This document shows, piece by piece, positions 54,533 through 62,558 of a stretch of 64,000 bases of DNA (position 1 is the stretch's first letter; each line of letters starts with the position of its first letter). The position numbers and the translations under genes are program-made. A model generated the notes under the pieces. The model was given only the letters and a program-made list of their open reading frames with translations. It searched no databases and was not told the DNA's origin. This DNA comes from Hoeflea sp. (GTDB lineage Bacteria; Pseudomonadota; Alphaproteobacteria; Rhizobiales; Rhizobiaceae). The DNA lies in NCBI RefSeq assembly GCF_002733955.1, contig NZ_NVXQ01000003.1, positions 186,001-250,000 on the forward strand, written 5' to 3'.

Positions 54533-55297
54533 ATGACACAGATGCTTCTGGAAACGGATGGCCTGACCGTCCGCTTTGGCGGTCACGTGGCCGTGGACGC
54601 GGTCACCTGCGGCTTTCGCGCCGGTGAGCTGACCGCCATCGTCGGCCCCAATGGCGCAGGCAAGACCACCTATTTCAACCTGATTTCCGGCCAGGTAACG
54701 GCGTCTGCGGGCACCGTGCGGCTGATGGGTGAGGATGTGACCCGCGACCCCGTGGCCACACGCTGCCACAAGGGGCTGGGCCGGGCCTTCCAGCTCACCA
54801 ATCTGTTTCCCGATCTCACCGTGCTTGAAAATGTCCGGCTGGTCATCCAGGCCCGGCGCAAGATGGGCTTCAACCTGTTCTCCATGGCAGGCTCACACAC
54901 CGAACTCACGGTCGCGGCAATGGCGGTGCTTGAGCGGGTTCGTCTCCACGACCTGGCCGAACAGAAGGTCGGCGGTCTCAGCCACGGCAACCAGCGCAAG
55001 CTCGAGGTTGCCATCCTGATCGCGCTCGAACCCGCTGTTTACATGTTTGATGAACCGACCGCCGGCATGAGCGTCGACGAAGCCCCGGTGGTCCTCGACC
55101 TGATTGCCGAACTCAAGGCCGACACCGATCGGACGATCCTGCTGGTTGAACACAAGATGGATGTCATCCGGTCGCTCGCCGATCGCATCATTGTGCTGCA
55201 CAACGGCGCACTTGCCGCTGACGGCGACCCGGCCACGGTGATGGCCTCGGATGTGGTCCAGGAAGCCTATATGGGACGGGATCTTGCCGATGTCTGA
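54533..55297 (+). CDS. ABC ATPase, LivG type
   Basis: 254 residues: Walker A VGPNGAGKTTYFNLISG, signature-like GGLSHGNQRKLEVAI, Walker B VYMFDEPTAGMS and LVEHKMDVIRSLADRI. Pairs with the LivF-type ATPase encoded next, which it overlaps by eight bases. Confidence 0.93.
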   Translation: MTQMLLETDGLTVRFGGHVAVDAVTCGFRAGELTAIVGPNGAGKTTYFNLISGQVTASAGTVRLMGEDVTRDPVATRCHKGLGRAFQLTNLFPDLTVLENVRLVIQARRKMGFNLFSMAGSHTELTVAAMAVLERVRLHDLAEQKVGGLSHGNQRKLEVAILIALEPAVYMFDEPTAGMSVDEAPVVLDLIAELKADTDRTILLVEHKMDVIRSLADRIIVLHNGALAADGDPATVMASDVVQEAYMGRDLADV

Positions 55298-56012
55298 TCC
55301 GATCCTCGAACTGTCCGCTGTCCACACCGACATCGCCCAGTATCACATCCTGCAAGGCGTCGACCTGACCGTGCCACGCGGCGGCGTTACCATGCTTCTG
55401 GGCCGCAACGGCGTCGGCAAGACCACGACCCTGCGCACCATCATTGGCCACTGGCAGGCAAAATCCGGCAGCCTGCACTTCAATGGCGCCGACATCACCA
55501 CCATGCCCACCCCTGCCCGCGCCCGTGCCGGCATTGGCTTCGTGCCCGAGGACATGGGCATCTTCTCCGATCTGACAGTGGAGGAAAACATGATCCTCGC
55601 GGCCGCATCCGGTCCGCTTGACCCGGCCCGCATGCAGTGGATCTTCGAGGCATTCCCGCCGCTCAAGACATTCTGGCGCTCCGAGGCCGGCAACCTGTCC
55701 GGCGGACAGAAGCAGATGCTGTCCATCGCCCGCGCCATGGCCGAGGAACGGCAATTATACCTGATCGACGAACCGACCAAGGGACTGGCGCCGGCAATCA
55801 TCTCGACCATGGCCGGCGCACTTCGCGACCTGAAGGCAAAGGGCGCCTCGATCCTGCTGGTCGAACAGAATTTCGCCGTCGCGAGGGCGCTCGGCGACAC
55901 CGCAGCCGTGATGGACGACGGCCGCATCGTATGGGCCGGCGAGATGGCCGAGCTGGCTGGCGACGCAACCCTTCAGGAACGGCTGATGGGCCTGAGCATG
56001 GAGGCGCACTGA
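55290..56012 (+). CDS. ABC ATPase, LivF type
   Basis: 240 residues: Walker A LGRNGVGKTTTLRTIIG, signature LSGGQKQMLSIARAM, Walker B LYLIDEPTKGLAP and LVEQNFAVARALGD. Second ATPase subunit; its stop overlaps the permease start (ATGA-type overlap at 56012). Confidence 0.93.
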   Translation: MSDPILELSAVHTDIAQYHILQGVDLTVPRGGVTMLLGRNGVGKTTTLRTIIGHWQAKSGSLHFNGADITTMPTPARARAGIGFVPEDMGIFSDLTVEENMILAAASGPLDPARMQWIFEAFPPLKTFWRSEAGNLSGGQKQMLSIARAMAEERQLYLIDEPTKGLAPAIISTMAGALRDLKAKGASILLVEQNFAVARALGDTAAVMDDGRIVWAGEMAELAGDATLQERLMGLSMEAH

Positions 56013-57046
56013 TGACCACCGCCGCACCCGACCACGCCCCGAAATATGCGCAACTGTCGCTGGCCGACAGGCTCGGCAAGGCCATGCCCTTGCTGCTTGT
56101 GCCGCTGCTGGTGATTTTCGGCTTCCTGTCGATCGGCTCGACTTCGAGCTGGTTGACGCTGACGGTCTCCGGGCTTGCGATGGGAATGATGATCTTCATC
56201 ATGGCCTCCGGTCTGACCCTGGTGTTCGGGCTGATGGACGTGATCAATTTCGGCCATGGCGCCTTCATCTCCGTGGGCGCCTATGTCGGCATTTCCGCCC
56301 TGCTGGCGCTCGAGAGCTGGACCGGCGTGCCATCGCTGCTGCTCAACGTTTCTGCCGTCCTGGCGGCAGTGATCGCTGCCATGTGCGTTACCGGCGCGCT
56401 CGGCTGGGGCTTCGAGCGGGTAATCGTGCGACCGGTCTACGGCGCCCACCTCAAGCAGATCCTGGTCACCGTTGGCGGCCTCATCGTTATCGAGCAGCTG
56501 ATCCATGTGGTCTGGGGCCCTGACGAGATCTTCCTCACCCGGCCGGAAATGCTGAAGGGTGCCGTCACCTTTGCAGGCGCTGCGATCGAGAAATACCGCT
56601 TGCTCGCCGTGGTGTTCGGCCTGGTGCTGTTCGTGGCGATGCGGCTGGTGCTCAAGCGCACCAAGATCGGCCTGATTGTCCGCGCCGGGGTGCAGAACGG
56701 GGAGATGGTCGAGGCGCTGGGCTACCGGCTGCGGCTGGTCTTCATCGGCGTGTTTGTTGCCGGCTCCGCGCTGGCCGGGCTGGGCGGCGTCATGTGGGGT
56801 CTCTACCAGGAGGTCATTACCGCCGGCATGGGCGAGGAGATGATGATCCTGGTCTTCATCGTCGTCATCATCGGCGGCCTCGGATCGGTCGAGGGGGCCT
56901 TCATTGGCGCACTGCTGGTCGGGTTGTTGCAAAACTACGTGGCGTTCCTCGAACCCAAGCTGGCGCTGATTTCCAACATCGCTCTGATGACGGCGGTGCT
57001 GATGTGGCGACCGCAGGGCATGATGCCCGTTGTGAAGGCGAAATAA
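56012..57046 (+). CDS. ABC permease, LivH type
   Basis: 344 residues with about eight helices; family segments GLTLVFGLMDVINFGHGAF and IGGLGSVEGAFIGALLVGL are clear. The hydrophilic N terminus (first 25 residues) precedes the first helix. Forms the channel with the LivM-type permease. Confidence 0.92.
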   Translation: MTTAAPDHAPKYAQLSLADRLGKAMPLLLVPLLVIFGFLSIGSTSSWLTLTVSGLAMGMMIFIMASGLTLVFGLMDVINFGHGAFISVGAYVGISALLALESWTGVPSLLLNVSAVLAAVIAAMCVTGALGWGFERVIVRPVYGAHLKQILVTVGGLIVIEQLIHVVWGPDEIFLTRPEMLKGAVTFAGAAIEKYRLLAVVFGLVLFVAMRLVLKRTKIGLIVRAGVQNGEMVEALGYRLRLVFIGVFVAGSALAGLGGVMWGLYQEVITAGMGEEMMILVFIVVIIGGLGSVEGAFIGALLVGLLQNYVAFLEPKLALISNIALMTAVLMWRPQGMMPVVKAK

Positions 57047-57047
57047 G

Positions 57048-58100
57048 ATGCTCACAAATCTCCTCTCCGGCGATCACCCCCGCTCCCTGATCCTGACACT
57101 CCTGCTGCTTGCCATTCTCGCCGCACTGGCGCTGGCACCGTTCCTGTTCCCCGGCGTCCGCTCGCTCGAAACCGCGGCGCGGATCTGCATCTTCATCGTG
57201 CTGGTGGCGAGCTACGATCTTCTGCTCGGCTATTCCGGCATTGTCAGCTTCGCCCACACCATGTTTTTCGGCCTTGGCGCCTATGGTGTTGCGCTGGCTT
57301 CAACCCATATGGGCCGCGGCTTCGACGCGCTGATCGTCGGCACTCTTGCCGGCGCCGTCGCCGCAGCGATACTGGCGCTGCTGATCGGATTGTTCTCATT
57401 GAGAGTCCGGGCGATCTTCTTCGCCATGATCACGCTCGCGGTCGCCTCCGCAGTGGCGGTGCTTGTGAGCCAGCTGTCCGGCCTGACCGGCGGCGAGGAT
57501 GGGCTCAACTATTCGATCCCGCGCGAACTCACGCCCGCCTTCAAGCTGGGCAAGCTGTTCGGCATTTCCGTCACCGGCAAGATCCTGAACTACTACCTGG
57601 TGTTTTTCGCCTCGCTGGCCCTGTTCCTGCTGCTGCTCAGGATCGTCAATTCGCCGTTCGGGCGGGTGCTCAAGGCGATCCGCGAAAACGATTTCCGGGC
57701 AGAGGCGATCGGCTACCGGGTGGTGCTCTACCGGACGCTTGCGACCTGCCTGTCGGCGGCCGTTGCAGCTCTCGCCGGCAGCCTGTTTGCCATCTGGCTG
57801 CGCTATGTCGGCCCGGCCACCACGCTGTCCTTTGAGATCATGCTCGATATTCTCTTGATGGTGGTGATCGGCGGCATGGGCACCATGTATGGCGCCGTGA
57901 TCGGCACCACGATCTTCGTGCTGGCGCAGAATTACCTGCAGAACCTGATGGGCGTCGCGGCAAGCGCAACCGAAGGCCTGCCGCTGATCCCGCAACTGCT
58001 TGACCCGGATCGCTGGCTGCTGTGGCTCGGCGTACTGTTCATCCTCAGTGTCTATTTCTTTCCCACCGGGATCGTCGGACGGCTAAGGGCGGAAGATTGA
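57048..58100 (+). CDS. ABC permease, LivM type
   Basis: 350 residues with about nine helices; family segments YSGIVSFAHTMFFGLGAYG, GLTGGEDGL and IGGMGTMYGAVIGT. Follows the LivH-type gene after one base; its stop overlaps the TTG start of the hydrolase gene. Confidence 0.92.
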   Translation: MLTNLLSGDHPRSLILTLLLLAILAALALAPFLFPGVRSLETAARICIFIVLVASYDLLLGYSGIVSFAHTMFFGLGAYGVALASTHMGRGFDALIVGTLAGAVAAAILALLIGLFSLRVRAIFFAMITLAVASAVAVLVSQLSGLTGGEDGLNYSIPRELTPAFKLGKLFGISVTGKILNYYLVFFASLALFLLLLRIVNSPFGRVLKAIRENDFRAEAIGYRVVLYRTLATCLSAAVAALAGSLFAIWLRYVGPATTLSFEIMLDILLMVVIGGMGTMYGAVIGTTIFVLAQNYLQNLMGVAASATEGLPLIPQLLDPDRWLLWLGVLFILSVYFFPTGIVGRLRAED

Positions 58101-58876
58101 CTTCTGTGCAGATCACGCCCCGGCAGCGGCCCGTGGTTCTGTTGCACGGCTGGACCATGCGTGGATCGATCTTCGATGATCTCGTCGCCAGATTGCCGGC
58201 AGAGTTTGACTGTCATGCACCGGACCTGCCCGGACACGGCGAGCGCGCACTGGTCGAGCCGTCGCTCGAGGCCGCGGCGCAAACGCTGGCCGATGTGCTG
58301 GAGGCACAAGACCTTCGCGATGTTGTGCTCGTCGGCTGGTCGATGGGTGCAGCGGTCGCCTGGCAATTCATCGAGCAGTTCGGCGCTGACCGGATCGCGG
58401 GCCTGATGACCGTCGACATGAGCCCCAAGCTTGGCTGCAACGCGGACTGGCCGCACGGGCTGATCGATCAGGGCGAAGACGATCTCAACGTGACCACCGC
58501 GCGCATGATCGCGGACTGGCCCGGCATGACCGAAGCGATCGCAACCACCATGTTTGCCCGGCGCGACGGTGCTCCCGGGTATAGCAGGCAGGAGGCGCTT
58601 GATCAGATCCTGACCAACGATCCGGCAAGAATGATCGCCATGTGGGAAGCTCTGGTTGAAATGGACAGGAGAGAGTTGATCGGGCAATTGCCCTGCCCGC
58701 TGCTTGCAAGTTGCGGTGGGCGCAGCCGGGTCTATCCGAAGTCGGCTGCCGAGTGGCTCGCCCGCACTGCCCCGCGCGGCCGCATGCATGTGTTCGAAGA
58801 TTCAGGCCATTCTCCGCATCTGGAAGAACCCGAAGCCTTCGCAAGAACGCTCGTCGATTTTGCCCACAGTCTCTAG
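58097..58876 (+). CDS. Alpha/beta hydrolase
   Basis: About 259 residues. Oxyanion-hole region VVLLHGWTMRG, nucleophile elbow GWSMGAAVAW (Ser), and catalytic His in EDSGHSPHLEEPEAF. TTG 58097 overlapping the LivM stop is taken as the start; GTG 58106 is an alternative. Encoded with the importer, it may hydrolyse an imported ester, lactone or amide, or an acyl-CoA pathway product. Substrate unknown. Confidence 0.85.
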   Translation: MTSVQITPRQRPVVLLHGWTMRGSIFDDLVARLPAEFDCHAPDLPGHGERALVEPSLEAAAQTLADVLEAQDLRDVVLVGWSMGAAVAWQFIEQFGADRIAGLMTVDMSPKLGCNADWPHGLIDQGEDDLNVTTARMIADWPGMTEAIATTMFARRDGAPGYSRQEALDQILTNDPARMIAMWEALVEMDRRELIGQLPCPLLASCGGRSRVYPKSAAEWLARTAPRGRMHVFEDSGHSPHLEEPEAFARTLVDFAHSL

Positions 58877-58900
58877 CTCTCGGCGAAAGCCGGTTAGAGC
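58876..58900. terminator. Hairpin between convergent operons
   Basis: GCTCT CGGC-GAAA-GCCG (GTT bulge) AGAGC, a GAAA-tetraloop hairpin overlapping the 3' ends of the hydrolase gene and the convergent MaoC-like gene. Probably a shared transcript end for both operons. Confidence 0.5.
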
Positions 58901-59250
58901 ACCACGTCCCTGGCCTTGACCAGCGAGCGGCCTTCGCAGACCAGCACGCCTTTGGCGTCGGTGCAGGTCGCCCAGAGGTCGACAAGATGCTTGTCCGGGC
59001 GCAGCCTTGTGATCTCGACCTTTGCGGTCAGCTCGGATCCCGTTGAAGCTGGCGCCAAAAACCTGAGCTCCTGCTTGAGATAATTCGTGCCCGGACCCGG
59101 AAGCTCGACTCCGAGCAGGTAGGAAAACAGCGCCGCGATCAGCGGTTCCGGAATGGTTTCGGGAACAGCCGTTCCGCTCAATTCGGCGAAGCCTTCCAGA
59201 TCCGCGCGGCTATAGCTGCGGCTGACGCTTGCTGACTGCCCGACCTGCAT
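58894..59250 (-). CDS. MaoC-like hot-dog protein lacking catalytic residues
   Basis: 118 residues with a MaoC-like dehydratase fold pattern (YSRADLEGFAELSG, then LIAALFSYLLG and FLAPASTGSELTAKVEITRLRPDKH). The Asp and His of the (R)-hydratase motif are replaced (Thr27 and Thr32 in SGTAVPET). It overlaps the catalytic MaoC gene by four bases, as expected for the non-catalytic half of a heteromeric hydratase. Confidence 0.8.
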   Translation of the reverse strand: MQVGQSASVSRSYSRADLEGFAELSGTAVPETIPEPLIAALFSYLLGVELPGPGTNYLKQELRFLAPASTGSELTAKVEITRLRPDKHLVDLWATCTDAKGVLVCEGRSLVKARDVVL

Positions 59251-59606
59251 CACGCCACCTCCGCTTCGCCAACAAGAAGCTCCGCGCCATCGGCAGACCT
59301 GACCGCGCGCACCAACAGTGTTCCCGGACATTCACCGCTGATCATCAGATCGACCGGTTCACCGGTGTAGCAGGGATTGGGAAACATCATCGTCTGGCCC
59401 TTTTGCGAGACTTCCGGATGCGCGGCGATCAGCAATCCCCAAAGCTTGGCGTAGATCAGCATGCCGTGGCTGACCGTGCGCCCGAAGGCCGTCCGGGCCG
59501 AGAATTCCGGATCGACATGGATCGGATTGTCATCGCCGGAAATCTGCGCGAACAGGTCGAACTCGTTCTGGGTCGGCGTCCATTCAGAAGACAGTTCAAT
59601 TTTCAT
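59250..59606 (-). CDS. MaoC-like (R)-specific enoyl-CoA hydratase subunit
   Basis: 118 residues with the intact hydratase-2 motif: Asp25 and His30 in ISGDDNPIHVDPEFS, then GRTVSHGML. It hydrates a 2-enoyl-CoA to an (R)-3-hydroxyacyl-CoA. Overlaps the ligase gene upstream and the degenerate MaoC gene downstream. Confidence 0.88.
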   Translation of the reverse strand: MKIELSSEWTPTQNEFDLFAQISGDDNPIHVDPEFSARTAFGRTVSHGMLIYAKLWGLLIAAHPEVSQKGQTMMFPNPCYTGEPVDLMISGECPGTLLVRAVRSADGAELLVGEAEVA

Positions 59607-61087
59607 GGCAGCAAAGACCTCAATTCCGGTTTGCGGACTTTTCCGGCTGCCGTGCGCGGGAAGTCCTCCACCAGCGTGACTTTCACCGGCACCTTGTAGG
59701 CGGCCATCCGCTCCCGGCACCAGCTCCTGAGCTTGGCCGGGTCAAGGCTGGCGCCGGGGCGGGCAATGATGAAGGCCGCCCCCACCTCGCCCCATTTGGC
59801 GTCGGGCATGCTGATCACCGCAGCTTCCAGCACATCCTCATGCTCGTTGAGCACGCGCTCGACTTCGGCCGGATAAACATTCTCGCCACCGGAAATGTAC
59901 ATGTCCTTGATCCGGTCGACGATGAAGATGTAGCCATCCTCGTCGCGCCGCCCGATATCGCCGGTCCGGAGCCAGCCGTCTTCGGTGAAGGCGTCGCGCG
60001 TCGCCCTTTCGTTCAGATAATATCCCGGCGTGATGTTGGGTCCCCTGAGCTGGATCTCGCCGGCGCCCGGTTCGCCGGCCGCAACGCCGTCAAGCCGCAT
60101 CTCGGTCAGCATCTGCGCCCGCCCGACCGAGCCGATCTTCCTCTCGGCGTTTTCCGGATCCATCAGGAACACTGTCGGCCCGGTTTCGGTCATGCCCATG
60201 CCATTAAGCACCTTGGCCCCGAGCCCCGCAAACAGCCGGATCAACGGCTCAGGCAACGGCGCGCCGCCACAGCCACAGCGGATCGCACCCCAGTTTATCT
60301 CGCCGACGTCGGGCAACAGGCTGAAGGCCTGGTAGATCGCCGGAACGCCGAAGAACTGCGTGACCTTGCCCTGCTTGAGCAGATCAAAGATCTGAGCCGG
60401 CTCGAACTTCGGCAAAACCGTCGAAGAACCGCCCAAGAGAAACAGCGGCAGCGTGTAGAGATTGATCCCGGCGGTGTGAAACAAGGGCAGGAAATTGACC
60501 GAGCGGTCATCGGCGGTCATCCGCGTCGCCTGGGAAATGTTGACCGCATTGGCCCAGGCCATCTGCGCCGTCTGGATTACGGCCTTCGGCTGGCCGGTGG
60601 TGCCGGATGTGAACAGCAGATACCACGGCTGGCCCGGCGCTACCTCTACTGCGGGAACCCCACCACCGGTCTCGATCCACCCGGCGATATCGGTTTCAAT
60701 GGCAAATTTCGGGATCCGGAAGGCCTGCGCCACATTCCCGGCAAGCCCGGCCTGCGCCACGTCATGGATGATCGCCTTGGCACCCACCGGCTCGAGCGTC
60801 TCGACCAGTTCCGGCGCCGGCTGTCGCCAGTTGAGCGGACACAGGATGATGCCGGTCTTCTGGCAGGCAAACAGCGTGATGAAAAACTCGACCCGGTTGA
60901 GACACAGGATCGCCAGCCGGTCGCCCTGCTGCAACCCGGCTTGCCCCAACCCGGCGGCGACCGCATTGGCCGCGGCGTTGATGTCCGAGAACAGCCACTC
61001 CCGGCCGCTGCCAGCGTCAATAAAGGCCGTGGCGTCAGGCGAGATTTCGGCCCGCTTTGCGGCCATGTCGGCAATTGCATCAAACAT
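59603..61087 (-). CDS. Acyl-CoA synthetase/ligase (AMP-binding)
   Basis: About 494 residues. Adenylate-forming motifs: P-loop LLFTSGTTGQPKAV, GMGMTETGPTVF, GWLRTGDIGRRDEDGYIF, RIKDMYISGGENVYPAEVE, and the C-terminal catalytic Lys in PRTAAGKVRKPEL. Activates a carboxylic acid to its CoA thioester. ATG 61087 begins the conserved region and overlaps the stop of the enoyl-CoA hydratase gene by eight bases. Confidence 0.92.
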   Translation of the reverse strand: MFDAIADMAAKRAEISPDATAFIDAGSGREWLFSDINAAANAVAAGLGQAGLQQGDRLAILCLNRVEFFITLFACQKTGIILCPLNWRQPAPELVETLEPVGAKAIIHDVAQAGLAGNVAQAFRIPKFAIETDIAGWIETGGGVPAVEVAPGQPWYLLFTSGTTGQPKAVIQTAQMAWANAVNISQATRMTADDRSVNFLPLFHTAGINLYTLPLFLLGGSSTVLPKFEPAQIFDLLKQGKVTQFFGVPAIYQAFSLLPDVGEINWGAIRCGCGGAPLPEPLIRLFAGLGAKVLNGMGMTETGPTVFLMDPENAERKIGSVGRAQMLTEMRLDGVAAGEPGAGEIQLRGPNITPGYYLNERATRDAFTEDGWLRTGDIGRRDEDGYIFIVDRIKDMYISGGENVYPAEVERVLNEHEDVLEAAVISMPDAKWGEVGAAFIIARPGASLDPAKLRSWCRERMAAYKVPVKVTLVEDFPRTAAGKVRKPELRSLLP

Positions 61088-61862
61088 CGGCTCTGCCCCC
61101 GATGCGCTCCAGAAAGCGGGACATGCCCCGTGTGGCGTCAGGCTGAGCGATCCGGTCCAGAAAGGCCTCGGACTCGGCCTTGAGCCGCGCATCGATCCGT
61201 TCGCGGCGAGCGGCATCCCAGAGCAGCGCCTTGGTCGTAAGCCGCGTGCCTATTTCACCACTTGCCGCAAGCTCAGCCGCCGTCTCCTCCGGATGATCGG
61301 AAACCCGCGTGGCCAACCCCAGATCGCAGAGCTCCCGCGCGGATAACCTCCGATCAGATTGCAACCACTCCAGCGCGCGTCCGGCGCCGATACGTTCGGG
61401 CAGCAGCGCGGTCCAGCCCCCGTCGGGGGCAAAGCCGACCTGCTGATAATAGGGCTGCACAAAGGCGTCCGGGGCCAGCACTGCAAGATCGGCGGCGAAC
61501 AGCAATCCGGCAGATCCACCGGTGATCGCGCCGCGCGCGGCGACCACCACAAGGCGCGGCATGGTGATCAGCCGGGCGACGATGGTCTGCAGACGCGGCA
61601 CCACCTCGCCGGCATAGGCAACCGCTTCCCCGGCCAGCGATGCCTTGTGAAAGCCGCGCACGTCTCCGCCGCTCGAGAAGTTCCGGCCACCGCACAGCAG
61701 GATGACTTTTGCGTCCGTCGCCTCGGCCTCGTCGAGGGCAGCAGCCAGATCCCGCAGCAAATCCGGCTCGAGAGAATTGGCCCGGCCGCCGGCCAGTGTC
61801 AGCCGCGCGCACAAGGTGCCGTCAGCGAGGTCAAGCGTTTCCGAAGTGATCCGGGCAGTCAT
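61080..61862 (-). CDS. Enoyl-CoA hydratase/isomerase family protein
   Basis: 260 residues, crotonase fold. CoA/oxyanion-hole segments are LCGGRNFSSGGDVRGFH and AARGAITGGSAGLLFAADLAVL; the region AFVQPYYQQVGFAPDGGWT resembles isomerase (PaaG-like) members rather than classical hydratases. Overlaps the TetR gene by four bases. Acts on the CoA ester formed by the neighbouring ligase. Confidence 0.9.
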   Translation of the reverse strand: MTARITSETLDLADGTLCARLTLAGGRANSLEPDLLRDLAAALDEAEATDAKVILLCGGRNFSSGGDVRGFHKASLAGEAVAYAGEVVPRLQTIVARLITMPRLVVVAARGAITGGSAGLLFAADLAVLAPDAFVQPYYQQVGFAPDGGWTALLPERIGAGRALEWLQSDRRLSARELCDLGLATRVSDHPEETAAELAASGEIGTRLTTKALLWDAARRERIDARLKAESEAFLDRIAQPDATRGMSRFLERIGGRADV

Positions 61863-62449
61863 GGCGCCAGGCCATCCCGGATCATTGCGAAGGCTTCATC
61901 GACGACGTGGTCGATATCGGATGTGTCGTCCCATAACACGTACCGCTCGCCCAGCGTCTTGGCGATGCCCATCAGCGCCCAGGCGCGGACCTCCGCATCA
62001 CCGGGTCGCAGCTCGCCCGCTGCAGCAGCCTCGGAAAGCTGCACGGCATAGGCCTTGGCGAAACTGGTGAAATAGGCCTTGTAGGCTTCGGCATCGATGA
62101 AGCGGGCTTCCTCGACAATCCGGTACAGCGACGGACGTTCGGCGACAAAGCGCAGGAAGGCCTTGAGTCCGGCCCGCTCGGCATCCAGCCGGTTCGGCGC
62201 GTCGGTCACGGCTTCGGTGACGACGGCGCGCGTCAGCTGGCCCATTTCCAGAACCAGTTCCCGAAACACGTCTTCCTTGCTGGAAAAGTAGATGTAGAAC
62301 GTTCCAAGCGCGGTCTTGGCATGCCGGGTGATATCGGCAATCGATGCCGCGGAAAATCCCTGCGCGCCGATCATGGCTTCCGCCGCACGCAGGATCTGCT
62401 CGCGCCGGGCGATGCCTCTCTTGGTTCTCGGGTAAGCATTGGTCGACAT
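61859..62449 (-). CDS. TetR-family regulator of the acyl-CoA/ABC regulon
   Basis: About 196 residues. TetR helix-turn-helix at residues 12-55 (REQILRAAEAMIGAQGFSAASI and TALGTFYIYFSSKEDVF), then a ligand-binding domain. The start is ATG 62449 or ATG 62470; neither has a Shine-Dalgarno sequence. First gene of the operon with crotonase, ligase and MaoC genes. The same operator lies before the ABC operon, so it probably represses both until an acyl-CoA or acid inducer binds. Confidence 0.9.
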   Translation of the reverse strand: MSTNAYPRTKRGIARREQILRAAEAMIGAQGFSAASIADITRHAKTALGTFYIYFSSKEDVFRELVLEMGQLTRAVVTEAVTDAPNRLDAERAGLKAFLRFVAERPSLYRIVEEARFIDAEAYKAYFTSFAKAYAVQLSEAAAAGELRPGDAEVRAWALMGIAKTLGERYVLWDDTSDIDHVVDEAFAMIRDGLAP

Positions 62450-62476
62450 GAAACATGAATACTGATTCATATTTCA
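62449..62476. promoter_or_regulatory. TetR-type operator, 28-base palindrome
   Basis: TGAAA-C-ATGAAT-ACTG-ATTCAT-A-TTTCA: inverted arms with only one mismatched pair outside the 4-base centre, directly upstream of the TetR start. Bases 62453-62476 match the element at 53226-53249 at 22 of 24 positions. Confidence 0.8.
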
Positions 62477-62558
62477 ATTGGCAAGCTCTCAGATTGTTGC
62501 GCGTCGTTCACCTTGGCGAAGGCACAGCGACGGTACAGGGCACCCGAGACAGCCGCGG

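Noticed and set aside
53339-54769. A 476-codon minus-strand frame opposite the HAAT binding protein
   Set aside because: Antisense shadow; the plus-strand gene has a signal peptide, ribosome site and family motifs.
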